Origin: Ashinkailepas kermadecensis
Lineage: Eukaryota; Arthropoda; Thecostraca; Neolepadidae
Assembly: GCA_034440615.1 (NCBI GenBank)
Contig: JAOTOM010005108.1
Span: forward strand, 248,001-312,000
Length of the DNA stretch: 64,000 nucleotides
Direction of reading: 5' to 3'
Shown here: positions 36,191 through 46,971 of the stretch, piece by piece
Layout: each line of letters starts with the position of its first letter
Numbering within the stretch: the stretch's first letter is position 1
Program-made: the position numbers and the translations under genes
The notes under the pieces: generated by a model
What the model saw: only the letters and a program-made list of their open reading frames with translations
Databases searched by the model: none
What the model was told of the DNA's origin: nothing

Positions 36191-36281
36191 TCATGTGTTG
36201 GAGCAGGGAATCAGGAATCGGTGAATTAAATTCGAGCTTTCAGTAATCCGGAATTGCATTGGAATGTTCGATAGTGTGCAG

Positions 36282-36465
36282 TTAGACCGGCAGACATGTT
36301 CTAGTCACTACGGTAGTACCTTAGGTAAACACGTAAAACACATTAGACCGGCAGACATGTTCTATTCCCTACTGTAGTACCCTAGGCAAACACGTAAACC
36401 ACATTAGACCGGCAGACATGTTCTAGTCACTACTGTAGTACCTTAGATAAACACGTAAAACACAT
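36282..36465. repeat. 61-bp tandem repeat, three units
   Basis: Units start at 36282, 36343 and 36404 with TTAGACCGGCAGACATGTTC and end in AAACACGTAAA. Confidence 0.95.
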
Positions 36466-36639
36466 TATAGGGGCGAGATAAAGATCTCCACTGAATATAG
36501 CAGTGAAAACTCGCATACGCTCGCAAGAAGCAGTAGACAAACTATGCATGTATAGAACTGAACATGCACTCAAATAAACAATTTAAATAGTTGTAGTAAA
36601 CCAAGCATGACTCGCATCTGGGTTCCCGGAGCAGGCATC

Positions 36640-36728
36640 AATATTGTAGTACATTAGTTAGTTAGTTATTTGGGCTTTAGGGCGCTTCGACCAGAATTGA
36701 TCATTCGCGCCAAAATATCGTAGTACAT
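36640..36728 (-). mobile_element. Mini-SINE copy 1 (59 bp) with 15-bp target-site duplication
   Basis: Target repeats AATATTGTAGTACAT (36640-36654) and AATATCGTAGTACAT (36714-36728) differ at one base. The insert 36655-36713 reads on the minus strand as TTGGCGCG, a hairpin arm closing with GAAGCGCCC, then TAAAGCCCAAATAACTAACT. It contains only the hairpin and tail, with no tRNA head. Confidence 0.88.
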
Positions 36729-38229
36729 GTTTTTCGGTTCATGCCAGGTGCTATTTAGCCCATATTCAGGTGCCAATATTCCTACCTCACGCATAGTGGA
36801 AAGGCAATAATCTTTGGATGATAGCTGTAAAATGGTAGCATTTTGGGCCAATGTGCCTAGCATTTGAACCGTGCAATTTTGAATTAAAATGAAGCCAGCT
36901 TAAGACACCACTAGGGTTGTTGGACGAGCGTCGACAACGGGGCTGGCTTTAGGATCCCCGCGCTGTAGGAATAGGATCGGACACCATACCGTGGTCGGCA
37001 GGGAACTTGTGGACAGCCGCAATTGCCTTCCATTCCCAACCCGAGTATCGTTAAGTATTGTGGCATGCTGCATGTTGACAATGTCAAAGGTCTGATTTTC
37101 GGTTCTTAGTTGACAGTATGGCACCACCAATGCCCAACATACACAAGCTTATTCACAGTTTTAAGCAAACCAGCTATGATAGTTGCAATGCAAGTAAACG
37201 TAGAATGCTCAGCAGCCCTTTCTTTTTTCCTTTCGATGCATCAGCGACTGAGTTCATGGTGCAAACACGTCACGCCCTCCGGCTTCGACCCCTTCTGCCC
37301 AGCCTCGCTGGTCGTGCAGAGCACCGGTGACGTCACGATTGTTTCCGCCGTTGTATACCTTGCTCATGGGCGGGCCGCAGCAGTCCGTCAATAACCAGAC
37401 ACACTGCAGCTGTGCTGATATACCTACTGCCCTTGTGCACACTCATCTGTTATTGTGCAGAGTATCTGTATGCAGAGTTTGGGGCGCGGTTCTCCCTTGT
37501 AAACACTGCAGGCTGTAGGAAGTTTGTGTGTATGTGGGGGAGGGGGCGGGGTGCCAATTCTGAACAGGGTGAAGGTTACCATAACGTCGTGGCGTCGTCA
37601 GTCGGAGTGTGGTGGTGGTGTTGAGTGGAGCGTGCAGTAAGGCGAGCGGCTGGGGAATAGCTACGGATATCTGATCTGGTGCTGCCTAGAAGAGCTGTAA
37701 TGAACCCTTGCTCAGGACCGGTCACGGAATTCCGTCTACGTGCTAGCTGTTGCGTGGTTGATGGCTGGTGGAACAGGCTGTCATTTATCCTAACCAAACA
37801 TAACGTAGACTAAAGGCTACTACCACAGTTGGGGTATGAAGATAAGCAAGAATGTGGGAATTGGTTGCATCGGAACGAATTGTTAATCCGCTGATGGAAG
37901 TTGTTCACCCCTGTTCAAATTGTATCCTTCTGTCTTGTTTTCGTGCTTCTTGCTGTATGTTTATGCTGAAGCTGAGCTGCGATGCGGCATGTGTTTCAAT
38001 CAGCATTTTCTCAGCCGGGATCAGCAGTATGGGGTCAAAGAATGGGCTGTACCCGGCAGGCGGACCAAGCTGCCTGACGAGTAATGGACATGCAAAGCGA
38101 AACAAAATTATCGTACGGCTGTCTGTAACCACATCGAGGTCATGGCGTATTCAACGTTACAATATCGTCAGACTTATTCCTTTCATGTATGCATGCTATG
38201 AACATGAATATGAACATATGTCTAGATGA
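36729..38229. other. No gene recognised
   Basis: 36930-37010 weakly resembles 53150-53225 (AGGATCGG-CACCA-ACCG phrases), probably an old shared repeat. No supported coding sequence. Confidence 0.3.
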
Positions 38230-38425
38230 ATGTGAATATATGATAGAGTGCCCTAGAGATGCTAGGAGGGGAGGCATGCATGCCAGGAGCGTAGCCAGAA
38301 TATCCTAGAAATGCTAAAAAGGTGGCATACATGGTAGGAGCGGAGCCAGGGGATCTTAGATATGCTATCAGAAAAGGAACACTTGCTAGGAGCGCAGCTA
38401 GAGAGAAGGGGATCCCAGAGATCGA
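38230..38425. repeat. Diverged repeat of about 62 bp, three units
   Basis: Units share CTAGGAGCGNAGCCAG and TAGANATGCTA words. It resembles the 32-kb satellite in style but not in sequence. Confidence 0.6.
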
Positions 38426-38819
38426 ATGACCCCTGACAGCTCTCGACTGAAGCATTGGGAGCGCATTTGAATGTCTCGTGGCCCTCTCTCCGTATAAAAA
38501 TACTGGCTACCCCTCTGGTGCATGCTCACTTTTAGCTGAGTTCAATGAGGGAAATAACAAATAGGTAATGACACAACATTGGCATCATTCGTGGATGCAA
38601 GCCAATGCTGACACTACTATTTGAATCAACTTAACTTCTGATAATTAAGTTCACGATATTGCATGCAGATAATCTACAACATTCAGTCCAAGCTCGAATC
38701 AGCGCCAAGAAAGCCATGGATCTCTTCGTGACGAAGGTAACCCAAGGTACATCCGTTGCTCACATCTCGCTTGCGAATGTGATGACTTGCTGGCAGCATC
38801 AACAATTGAGAAGCTGCAT

Positions 38820-39350
38820 ATCTGACTGTAATGACGTTACCGACCTGGCTGTAACTCGCGTCCCTTTTGATGTCACATACCTGACTGTAATGACGTTACA
38901 TACCTGACTGTAATGACACCACAGATCTGACTGTAATGACGTTGCCGACCTGGCTGTAACTCGCGTCCCTTTTGACGTTACATACCTGACTATGACGTTA
39001 CATACCTGACTGCAATCACGTTACATACCTGACTGTAATGACGTTACCGACCTGGCTGTAACTCGCGTCCCTTTTGACGTTACATACCTGACTGTAATGA
39101 CGTTACATATCTGACTGTAATGACGCCACAGATCTGACTGTAATGACGTTACGGACCTGACTGTAATCGCGTTGCAGTTGTAATGACGTTACATACCTGA
39201 TTGTAATTACGTTACAAACCTGACTGTAATGATGTTGCATACCTGATTGTAATCACGTGACAGACCTGACTGCAATCACGTAAGACACCTGACTGTAGTG
39301 ACGTGACAGACCTGACTGTAGTGTCGTCACAGACCTGAGTGTAGCTGGCG
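38820..39350. repeat. 23-bp minisatellite with a TGACGT core, about 20 units
   Basis: The unit is CCTGACTGTAATGACGTTACATA with variants. Each carries TGACGT or TGACGC. A (GTTC)n run follows at 39366-39385. Confidence 0.92.
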
Positions 39351-39394
39351 CCACTTTTGACCACTGTTCGTTCGTTCGTTCGTTCACGGCGTGC

Positions 39395-39745
39395 CGCTGA
39401 ATACCGACTATGTCCGTGTGCTGCGTCTGTCCGGAAACTTGGAGTGTTAGAGCATATACTTACAGTACAGTTAGCATGAGCCAAACGATTGGCCAGTGCA
39501 ATTGCAAATGTCGTTAATCGTTCGCCGACGGTCCTCGCGGATGATGCGGGGCCTTTTCGCAACATTTTCGTCGGTTCTGGTTGATAACCGACCATCACGT
39601 TAAGAATCCTGAACTTTCCACTTTTGAACTGCGAAAACCATTCCAATGCTTTGCTTCTGCTCATGGATCCATCTCCAAATTTCGCTTTGAACGTGCCATG
39701 GACCTCCGACGTGGTGTTGCCGAGTTTAAACGAAAATTTGATACC
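39395..39745 (-). pseudogene. mariner-type transposase N-terminal fragment
   Basis: On the minus strand the text from about 39745 reads a degraded FKFSFKLG-like start, then KFGDGSMSRSKALEWFSQFK and SARTVGERLTTFAIAL. This matches the helix-turn-helix region of mariner transposases (known pattern LSRSQVFEWFKRFK...DERLTI). The catalytic DD34D part is absent, and the frame breaks after about 39420. Confidence 0.7.
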
Positions 39746-40026
39746 ATTGATGCTCCTTGAAGTCGACCATTTTTGTCTCGCAAAAACCGCAGGAGGCCAC
39801 TAACACTAATTATCTCTTCCAGCGGTTCACACGAAGCTCAGCATTGCAGCCGCGGAAAACCTCTTGCTTTCATTTTCTGGTTTTACCGTTCCGACTTATG
39901 GCTCATTTTTTTCCAGGCTTGATCATCGACCGATGTGGAGACTAAATAAATCAAACAAATCCTAATGTTTAATTGAATGTTTAAGGATCGCCTGGAATTG
40001 AACGCTAAAGACTTGAATGGACATTT

Positions 40027-40108
40027 GATGAGAAGTGTGATGGGCGCTGTATGACCATCGCAGTCGATGCGCCCCCAAGCCCAAATAACCAACCGATGAG
40101 AAGTGTGA
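40027..40108 (+). mobile_element. Mini-SINE copy 2 (54 bp) with perfect 14-bp target-site duplication
   Basis: GATGAGAAGTGTGA is identical at 40027-40040 and 40095-40108. The insert 40041-40094 starts TGGGCGCTGTATGACC, closes the hairpin with GATGCGCCC and ends CCCAAATAACCAACC. Confidence 0.93.
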
Positions 40109-41106
40109 AAATAGAACTTCAAATCTTCGCGTAATACTTTCCACAACTGAAACCTTGCTGAGGTTACTGGCTTTGTTAATGTTCCAGGAGGCTATGCAGT
40201 TTTTCTTGATGCGATATTATATCCAAGCAAGGCTATCATGAAAGATAACCCACATTCAACCATCTTAACCAAATAAATCCATTCACAAGTTTCACATTTC
40301 CACATGTCCCCTCGCGACATTTCAGAGTAAAACAGACTGTAAAGCAGCAATCATGTGCCGGAAGAGTGTGCAACTGGACCGATGAATCTCCAAAACAGCA
40401 GATTATTCTGGCAGACACATAGCCAGACGCGCTGATTTTCCTGCAAATAACACGCCGAAGTCATCCATCTAAAGGGCACGGCGGACATTATACACAGGGT
40501 GTGTCTGGGGCCTAGTTGCTTAAGCACTTGCAATATACTGGACCTGACTGTAACTGAGCCAGCCAACTGCGATGCAGGGCAGTCACTACTGCAGGTCAGG
40601 CGAGAAGCACGCAGACATGGTGGCTGGGTGCCTGGACAGATGAGTGTAAACGAAATTGTGTGTAATGGTGCTTCGATGCTAGGAAAAACCGGAAACAAAT
40701 GAAACGCACGTGAGATGTACCGTGTTCCATTTCTGAGGTGAAACAGTTTAACGAAAGGAAATTCGGCGCATCGAATTGCCTACGCAGCAACGTTGGTTTA
40801 TGGGTAAAGCATGAACTGAGGCTAGCGCGGACCACCCTGCAGTACGCGGGGCGCCAACACGGCAACACCTGGAAACAACTTTCTGGAAGCTCTTACTGTG
40901 TGACACGTGTTCTTCTCGTGCAAACACTTTTTAATGGAGCGAAGGTTTTTTTTCGGAAATAGGATCGGACATTTAACATATCGCGACATTTTAGCAGATG
41001 ACTCGGAAACCATTCAAAATATTCAGGTACCTAAGAGCGATATGATTTCACTCGATATACTCACCTCAGTAACACGATAGGACTTTGGCATGCTAAATGA
41101 ACGTTA
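40109..41106. other. Nothing recognised
   Basis: Short overlapping frames on both strands (for example 40351-40698 and 40596-40868, minus) have no family signature. Confidence 0.3.
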
Positions 41107-41166
41107 TGGGCGCTAAATGATCACAATTTTTGGTAAAGGCGCCCTAAAACCCAAATACCTAGCACG
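41107..41166 (+). mobile_element. Mini-SINE copy 3, no duplication visible
   Basis: Begins TGGGCGCTAAATGATCAC, closes with AAGGCGCCC, then TAAAACCCAAATACC. The flanks do not repeat, so the copy is older or its target site has decayed. Confidence 0.7.
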
Positions 41167-41573
41167 GTAACACCAATCAGTTATATTCAACCTGGGATGT
41201 TTGGACGCTACATGGGAAGAGTGAACGGCTGCTGTATCTCGCAGTCGTTTGGTGACATAGCCGCTCGTGAGTACAGTTTCTGACACACATAGTTTTCAGA
41301 AGTCCTCACAATGACTTGTTGTGCCTGGCAGATTTCCGTTCCGGTACGGCTCAATGTTACACGAAGACAGCGGAACAGCCCCACACTATTAAATATGTGG
41401 TGAGTTCGAACGCTATTGTACATATGACGGAGAAAGAAACATGCTGCTATACTACAGGCGTAACATTCATATAACACGATGGCATCAGCACACAAATGAA
41501 TACAACCAACTGAACATTTTCAAGTTTTAATCGACGTTTGCACCTACAATTGTAGTGTTTTATCGGGCTAAGT

Positions 41574-41664
41574 GAAAGTGTCCGGGCTGGGCGCTGTATG
41601 ACCATCGCAGTCGATGCGCCCCTAAGCCCAAATAACCAACCAACTAACCGAAAGTGTCCGGGCT
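41574..41664 (+). mobile_element. Mini-SINE copy 4 (61 bp) with perfect 15-bp target-site duplication
   Basis: GAAAGTGTCCGGGCT is identical at 41574-41588 and 41650-41664. The insert 41589-41649 begins GGGCGCTGTATGACCATCGC, is nearly identical to copy 2, and ends in AACCAACCAACTAACC. Confidence 0.94.
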
Positions 41665-41937
41665 AGATCATCAGCCTGCACGTGACAACCAATGCCATCA
41701 CAAACTGCAGCATAGATGGCAGTCCGTTCCACGATGATGGCCAGCAGATCATCGCATGCCTTTAGCCGCCTTGTACACACCTTCACTCCATCTGGACTGA
41801 ATGAAGTTTGGGGCCGGCTTCGGACGCAGCTCGGTCCTGGGCTGCAGGACAATGCACGCTGTGCTGTGAACCCTGACATCAGGTGTTGCACCATTGGTTA
41901 ATTTGCTGTTGGCCAACTACACATTAATGACTTGGTA

Positions 41938-42272
41938 GGCGCATCATACGTGGCGATCAGTTATGTTGTGTACTTCTGTAGAAGTGTGCAGGTATTGCAC
42001 ATCATATGTGGCGATCGGTTGTGTTGTGTACCTCTGTGGAAGGTGCAGGTATCGCACACCATATGTGGCGATCAGTTGTGTTGTGCACCTCTGTGGAAGT
42101 GCGCAGGTATCGATGTGGCGATTAGTTGTGTTGTGTACCTCTGTGGAAGTGTGCAGGTATCAATGTGGCGATCGGTTGTGTTGTGTACCTCTGTGAAAGT
42201 GTGCAGGTATCGATGTGGCGATGGGTTGTGTTGTGTACCTCTGTGGAAGTGTGCAGGTATCGATGATTTTTT
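41938..42272. repeat. 50-58 bp minisatellite, about six units
   Basis: Unit based on TGTGGCGATCGGTTGTGTTG followed by ACCTCTGTGGAAGTGTGCAG. The first units carry an extra CACACCATA-like insertion. Confidence 0.92.
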
Positions 42273-42526
42273 TTGGGAGCCTGATATCACGTATTCTTGT
42301 CGCGGGCGACGTTTTGTGGAACGCATTGAGAATGGTCAAACGTCTTTATTACTCTGGACACTCCAAAACACTCCCGGGAGTGCAAGCAATTCCATAGGGT
42401 CATATGTTAAAGTTCATAGCATTTCAGGTGAGATGCTCAACAATGGGGAACGGAACACTGACTTCGTCAAAATCATATCACACAGCACTCCTGATCTTTT
42501 GTTCTTCTCGTATTCCTCTCCAATTG

Positions 42527-42527
<1 letters not shown>

Positions 42528-42584
<57 letters not shown>
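42528..42584. repeat. (TA)n microsatellite
   Basis: About 28 uninterrupted TA dinucleotides. Confidence 0.97.
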
Positions 42585-42587
<3 letters not shown>

Positions 42588-42704
42588 TCAATGTGATCAT
42601 ATTAGTTGAGCGAACTACCAACAAGTAGATATTCAGCCTTTTTCTCATAAGCCCCACCTTGCTTACCCAATCTCTTGAATCCAGCCACTCTACCGCTGTG
42701 CCCG

Positions 42705-43080
42705 TCAGCCAGCCATCCTCCCGCAGTGTCAGCCACTCTACCGCTGTGTCAGCCATCATACCGCTGTACCCGTCACCCTGCCGCTGTGCCAGCCATCCTC
42801 CCGCAGTGTCAGCCACTCTACCGCTGTGTCAGCCATCATACCGCTGTACCCGTCACCCTGCCGCTGTGCCAGCCATCCTCCCGCAGTGTCAGCCACTCTA
42901 CCGCTGTGTCAGCCATCATACCGCTGTACCCGTCACCCTGCCGCTGTGCCAGCCATCCTCCCGCAGTGTCAGCCACTCTACCGCTGTGTCAGCCATCATA
43001 CCGCTGTACCCGTCACCCTGCCGCTGTGCCAGCCACCCTGCCGCTGTGCCAGCCACCCTGCCGCTGTGCTGCCACCCGTT
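42705..43080. repeat. 80-bp minisatellite upstream of the LysM exon
   Basis: Units start at 42711, 42791, 42871 and 42951 with AGCCATCCTCCCGCAGTGTC. A shorter CCCTGCCGCTGTGCCAGCCA sub-repeat closes the array at 43010-43070. Open frames here are by-products. Confidence 0.93.
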
Positions 43081-43155
43081 CCGGGGTGCTGTCGCCGACC
43101 GTCACGTGTCGACACACAGCTGTTGACAGCCGGTCCTCTCTGACGGGTGTGACAG

Positions 43156-43315
43156 GTGAGGCGTGACGACACCATCGCCAGCATATCGGCCCACTTCTGC
43201 TGCCTGCCCGCCGAGCTGGCCCAGCTGAACCGTCTGGCGACCAGGCTGCTGACCTGCGGCCAGGTGCTGCTGGTGCCTTCCACACTGCTGGACGCCACCG
43301 AACAGGCGTCACCAG
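43156..43315 (+). CDS. OXR1: OXR1/NCOA7-like gene, LysM-domain exon
   Basis: The exon opens after GTGACAG with VRRDDTIASISAHF and continues ELAQLNRLATRLLTCGQVLL, closely matching the LysM-type domain of OXR1/NCOA7 (known pattern DTLNSIALKFDTTPNELVQLN). In animals these proteins protect against oxidative damage, and their TLDc domain binds and regulates the V-ATPase. The donor is CCAG|GTCGGC (43316), weak beyond GT, but it leaves one base that combines with the two-base start of the next exon to give an in-frame codon. No N-terminal exon can be assigned. Confidence 0.85.
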
Positions 43316-44069
43316 GTCGGCAGGAACGTGGTGTGCAACACGAGGGTAGCTGGCATGGTGCTGGCAGCCGTTCAAGGACGCGTCATCTGCAGTTGTTATT
43401 GGATTGTGTTTGTTCTTTTGTGTGTTTGGATTCTAAGCATTTACTGGCAAAATGTTGCAATCGCAGCTGTAGTACAGAAGCTACGCACCTATTGGTAGAG
43501 TGAAATGAGCTAATAGATAGAAGGTGATTATAACTACTGAGCACGCCATCGCGTTTAGCCGTTTTGCAACAAATGCCAGAGAACACCACTGCTTACAACG
43601 AATATAATGTTGCTAATAAGAATAATAGCAAGTGCCATAGGAAGATAGTTATTCGCCTGTCGGCGATTTCAATTGGAGTTGTGTGCCTAGGAGTAATGGT
43701 TGAAATGGCTTACGTTGCCTTGCCACCCCAAAGCTATCTGGTGTCCTTTGGCCTTTGGTCTTTGGATACTCTGAAGCCGGTATACACTTAGCCAATTAAG
43801 ACTCCTTTCAGTATAATTATGTTTTATGGTGTCATTTCAGCTGGTCTGAAAAACACATTTTTACCTGACAGTTTTTACCTGACCTTGCCAGTGCTTTCAA
43901 GCTAGTCTTATAACGCCTATTAAGGTAGATTTCTCAGATAATTACGGTCCCAATTTAGCATACGAATCAAACGGAGAATCGTTTGTTTTCAAACGTATGT
44001 CAATGTCCATATATCCACGTGCCCATGTCCATTGACCGGTTCGCAATAACCACACCATCTTTATTTCAG

Positions 44070-44266
44070 AGCATGATGGGCAGATGAATAATGATGCGGA
44101 AGAGGATGTTGGAATGCCTGACCAGATGTCCTCTCCCAGCTCCAAGCACTCGCCAGACCCAGACGCAGTTGTCGGGGCATCCTGGCGTCGTCAGCAGACT
44201 GCTCCAGAAGAGCGATCTCCACTGAAATACGTTGATATAAAAGCGAGGCTTATCACAGATGAAAAG
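44070..44266 (+). CDS. OXR1: OXR1/NCOA7-like gene, linker exon
   Basis: Acceptor TTTATTTCAG is good and donor AAAAG|GTACAC acceptable. The exon encodes an acidic, proline/serine linker (NNDAEEDVGMPDQMSSPSS) and ends KYVDIKARLITDEK. This matches the start of the GRAM-like segment of OXR1 proteins (known FLKIKARHLTDGQG). It enters with two bases and ends in phase 0, as required by both neighbours. Confidence 0.85.
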
Positions 44267-44712
44267 GTACACTCCTTGCCTGAGTGGTGCAGTATGAAAC
44301 CGTCTGCTTTACTGTAGCCTTGAAGAATGGATGATAATTTCCGAAATCAACCCACGTGATGAAGCATGAATTACCTTGGATCCCTTTCCATCAATTGGTA
44401 CTCATTATATATCAGATTTATCTCGGAACACGTTCATGCCGGGAGGGGAATAGGATTAATTCAGCTAACCGTCGAGTATTGGCTGGGGTGAACTAAGGCG
44501 AACATTTTGTATCAAAGGACGCACAAAGCTTATTCACATGCACACCGCCGCTAGGAGAGTTTTTCAAAACTCTCCGAAATGCCCTTTGGAGTTCTGCATA
44601 AATGTATCAGCAGCCAAGCTCGGAGAATGGAACGTCCAAAACTGCCGTCAACTTCTACTCAGAGGAATTGCACGCGATCCCTCTGCGCTCGCAGTAGTGG
44701 TGATTGCGCTGG

Positions 44713-45062
44713 TGGTGGTGGTGGTGTTGCCGGCGCCAGCCCTGACGCCCCTGACGCCCATACTCCCGGCAGGGGTACCCGGCTGGTGGTGGCGCGGGTG
44801 CCGGCGCCAGCCCTGATGCCCCTGACGCCCATTCTCCCGACAGGGGTAGTGGTGGCGCGGGTGCCGGCGCCAGCCCTAACGCCCCTGACACCCATACTCC
44901 CGGCAGGGGCACCCGGCTGGTGGTGGCGCAGGTGCCGGCGCCAGCCCTGACGCCCCTGACGCCCATACTCCCGGCAGGGGTACCCGGCTGGTGGTGGCGC
45001 GGGTGCCGGCGCCAGCCCTGACGCCCCTGACGCCCATACTCCCGGCAGGGGTACCCGGCTGG
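44713..45062. repeat. 71-72 bp minisatellite carrying the next exon's splice acceptor
   Basis: Five units, four of about 71-72 bp and one shorter. Each contains ACTCCCGGCAGGGGTACCCG or a close variant, that is, the acceptor AG and the first bases of the exon that starts at 45049. Copies of CAG|GGG are at about 44770, 44841, 44904, 44975 and the genuine 45048. All five keep a usable AG. Confidence 0.92.
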
Positions 45063-45233
45063 CACGCTGCTGCTGACGCCTAACCGGTTGATGTTCGAGC
45101 CGCACGTCTGCGACCCGCTGGTGGTGGAGTTCGGCGTGGACGCTTACTCCATCACACTGCCGGTGGAGTACCTGGTGTCGGCCGCCTACTACCGCGACCT
45201 GCCCCACCGGCAGTCGGACTCCGCTGAGTCGGT
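45049..45233 (+). CDS. OXR1: OXR1/NCOA7-like gene, GRAM-like exon
   Basis: The exon starts GYPAGTLLLTPNRLMFEPH and continues VCDPLVVEFGVDAYSITLPV, then EYLVSAAYYRDL. It matches the conserved OXR1/NCOA7 segment (known GVLLVTPNNIMFDPHKSDPLV and PMEEVVSIALY). It begins in phase 0 after CCCGGCAG and ends two bases into a codon at GGT|GTGAGT (45234). This choice of donor both fits the consensus and joins the next exon in frame; the alternative GTGTGA two bases earlier would create an immediate stop. Both edges of this exon are reiterated in the flanking minisatellites. Confidence 0.92.
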
Positions 45234-46045
45234 GTGAGTGTGCACCTGTAGTCGGACCCCGCTGCTCTGGTGTGAGCGTGCCACAGTCGGACTCCGCTGA
45301 GTCGGTGTGAGTGTGCACCTGTAGTCTGACCCCGCTGATCTGGTGTGAGCGTGCCACAGTCGGACTCCGCTGAGTCGGTGTTAGTGTGCACCTGTAGTCG
45401 GACCCCGCTGATCTGGTGTGAGCGTGCCACAGTCGGACTCCGCTGAGTCGGTGTTAGTGTGCACCTGTAGTCGGACCCCGCTGATCTGGTGTGAGCGTGC
45501 CACAGTCGGACTCCGCTGAGTCGGTGTTAGTGTGCACCTGTAGTCGGACCTCCGCTGATCTGGTGTGAGCGTGCCACAGTCGGACTCCGCTGAGTCGGGG
45601 TTAGTGTGCACCTGTAGTCGGACCCCGCTGCTCTGGTGTGAGCGTGCCACAGTCGGACTCCGCTGAGTCGGTGTGAGTGTGCACCTGTAGTCTGACTCCG
45701 CTGATCTGGTGTGAGCGTGCCACAGTCGGACTCCGCTGAGTCGGTGTTAGTGTGCACCTGTAGTCGGACCCCGCTGATCTGGTGTGAGCGTGCCACAGTC
45801 GGACTCCGCTGAGTCGGTGTTAGTGTGCACCTGTAGTCGGACCCCGCTGATCTGGTGTGAGCGTGCCACAGTCGGACTCCGCTGAGTCGGTGTTAGTGTG
45901 CACCTGTAGTCGGACCCCGCTGCTCTGGTGTGAGCGTGCCACAGTCGGACTCCGCTGAGTCGGTGTGAGTGTGCACCTGTAGTCGGACCCCGCTGATCTG
46001 GTGTGAGCGTGCCACAGTCGGACTCCGCTGAGCTGGTACAAGTGC
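45211..46045. repeat. 73-bp minisatellite carrying the preceding exon's splice donor
   Basis: About 11 units. Each has two related halves of about 36 bp: one copies the exon end and donor (CTCCGCTGAGTCGGTGTGAG), the other is a variant ending CTGATCTGGTGTGAGCG. The first half keeps GTGAGT in about three copies and has GTTAGT in most others. The second half always keeps GTGAGC. Minus-strand frames of about 100 codons are by-products. Confidence 0.95.
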
Positions 46046-46428
46046 GCACCATAGGCGATCAGAGGCGTGAGAGGTGACGTAGACACCTGTTGAAGCTCAA
46101 TACGGCTTGTTGAACAGAAGAGAATTTCGTCAAGCGCAGATAAGTTTTTTTTTGGCTGTGGCCGGTGTGACGAAATGAAATACACCCCGATATTCCAATG
46201 AGTGATTGCACAGCTTTTTCATTTTATATTTCTTCTTCACTGATTACGCTTCACGTCGGTGTTTCGAGTTGTTGACATGCATGTGAACACATACAGATAG
46301 TTACTTGCAGCTATGCTAGTATGCAGTATCCTATGCTAATAGCTGTAGCTGTTGTAGCAGCTGTAGCTATGCACATTCAATATGGGCCTAAGTGTTCATG
46401 TGCCCAAGCAGATTTGTCCCGTTTTCAG
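46046..46428. other. Intron remainder, nothing recognised
   Basis: Contains a short GTAGCTGTTGTAGCAGCTGT palindromic run near 46340 and a pyrimidine-ended acceptor CCCGTTTTCAG at its end. Confidence 0.4.
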
Positions 46429-46971
46429 TGAACTGTATCCAGAGCCAGTACCTTGCGGCACGACTTCGAGTCTGGAGCACTTGGTCAGTGCTCCGGGAGA
46501 CGACACCACCACCGATGCCGATTCTCAGCCGCGCCATCCGAGCTGGGCGGACGAGCGCACCGGCCACATCGCCAACGCTGGCCATGCAGATGTCGCCACA
46601 ATCGGTTCACGCAACAAAGGTGGCGCCACCCCTGCCCAGGCCTCTCAAGGAAACCAACCGTTCTCACTGAGAGACGACGGGCGGGCCAGCCTATCCTCGC
46701 GGCACCTCGGCCGACCGAGCCCCGTGAAGTCTCCGCCGGTGGACATACCGGTCACGGCCGGGTCGGGCGGCGGCAGAAGCTCCGCCGGCGGGTCGTCAGA
46801 CCGTTGGTCAGACTCGGCGAAGGATCGTCACTCGCCGGCGCTGTCGGCACGGCGCGCGCGGCCCGTGGCGTCGGAGGGTTTCTCGGTACCCCCTCCGCTG
46901 GAGGTGGACTGTGTCTCTCCGCTCGCCAGCGTGATCCCCTTTGTGTCTCGGTCGTCCGCTACAGGGAGCAG
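46429..46971 (+). CDS. OXR1: OXR1/NCOA7-like gene, disordered exon
   Basis: A 543-bp open exon between CGTTTTCAG and CAG|GTAGGT, a strong donor. It encodes ELYPEPVPCGTTSSLEHLV and a Ser/Gly/Pro/Arg-rich low-complexity region (GSGGGRSSAGGSSDRWSDS). Disordered central regions of variable length are usual in long OXR1 isoforms. The phase accepts two bases from the GRAM-like exon and passes two bases to the next. Supported by splice sites, phase and position more than by sequence conservation. Confidence 0.75.

Noticed and set aside
37110..37394. 94-codon plus-strand frame as a gene
   Set aside because: No domain, no splice context, overlapped by equally long frames in other phases.
43564..43791. 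75-codon frame with a hydrophobic segment
   Set aside because: Lies in the intron between two confirmed OXR1 exons with no splice sites that fit its frame.
45228..45233. Alternative donors for the GRAM-like exon (GTCGGT at 45228, GTGTGA at 45232)
   Set aside because: GTCGGT is a poor donor and GTGTGA puts a stop at the next exon; GTGAGT at 45234 satisfies both consensus and phase.
45152..46185. Minus-strand frames of 89-121 codons
   Set aside because: By-products of the 73-bp array.
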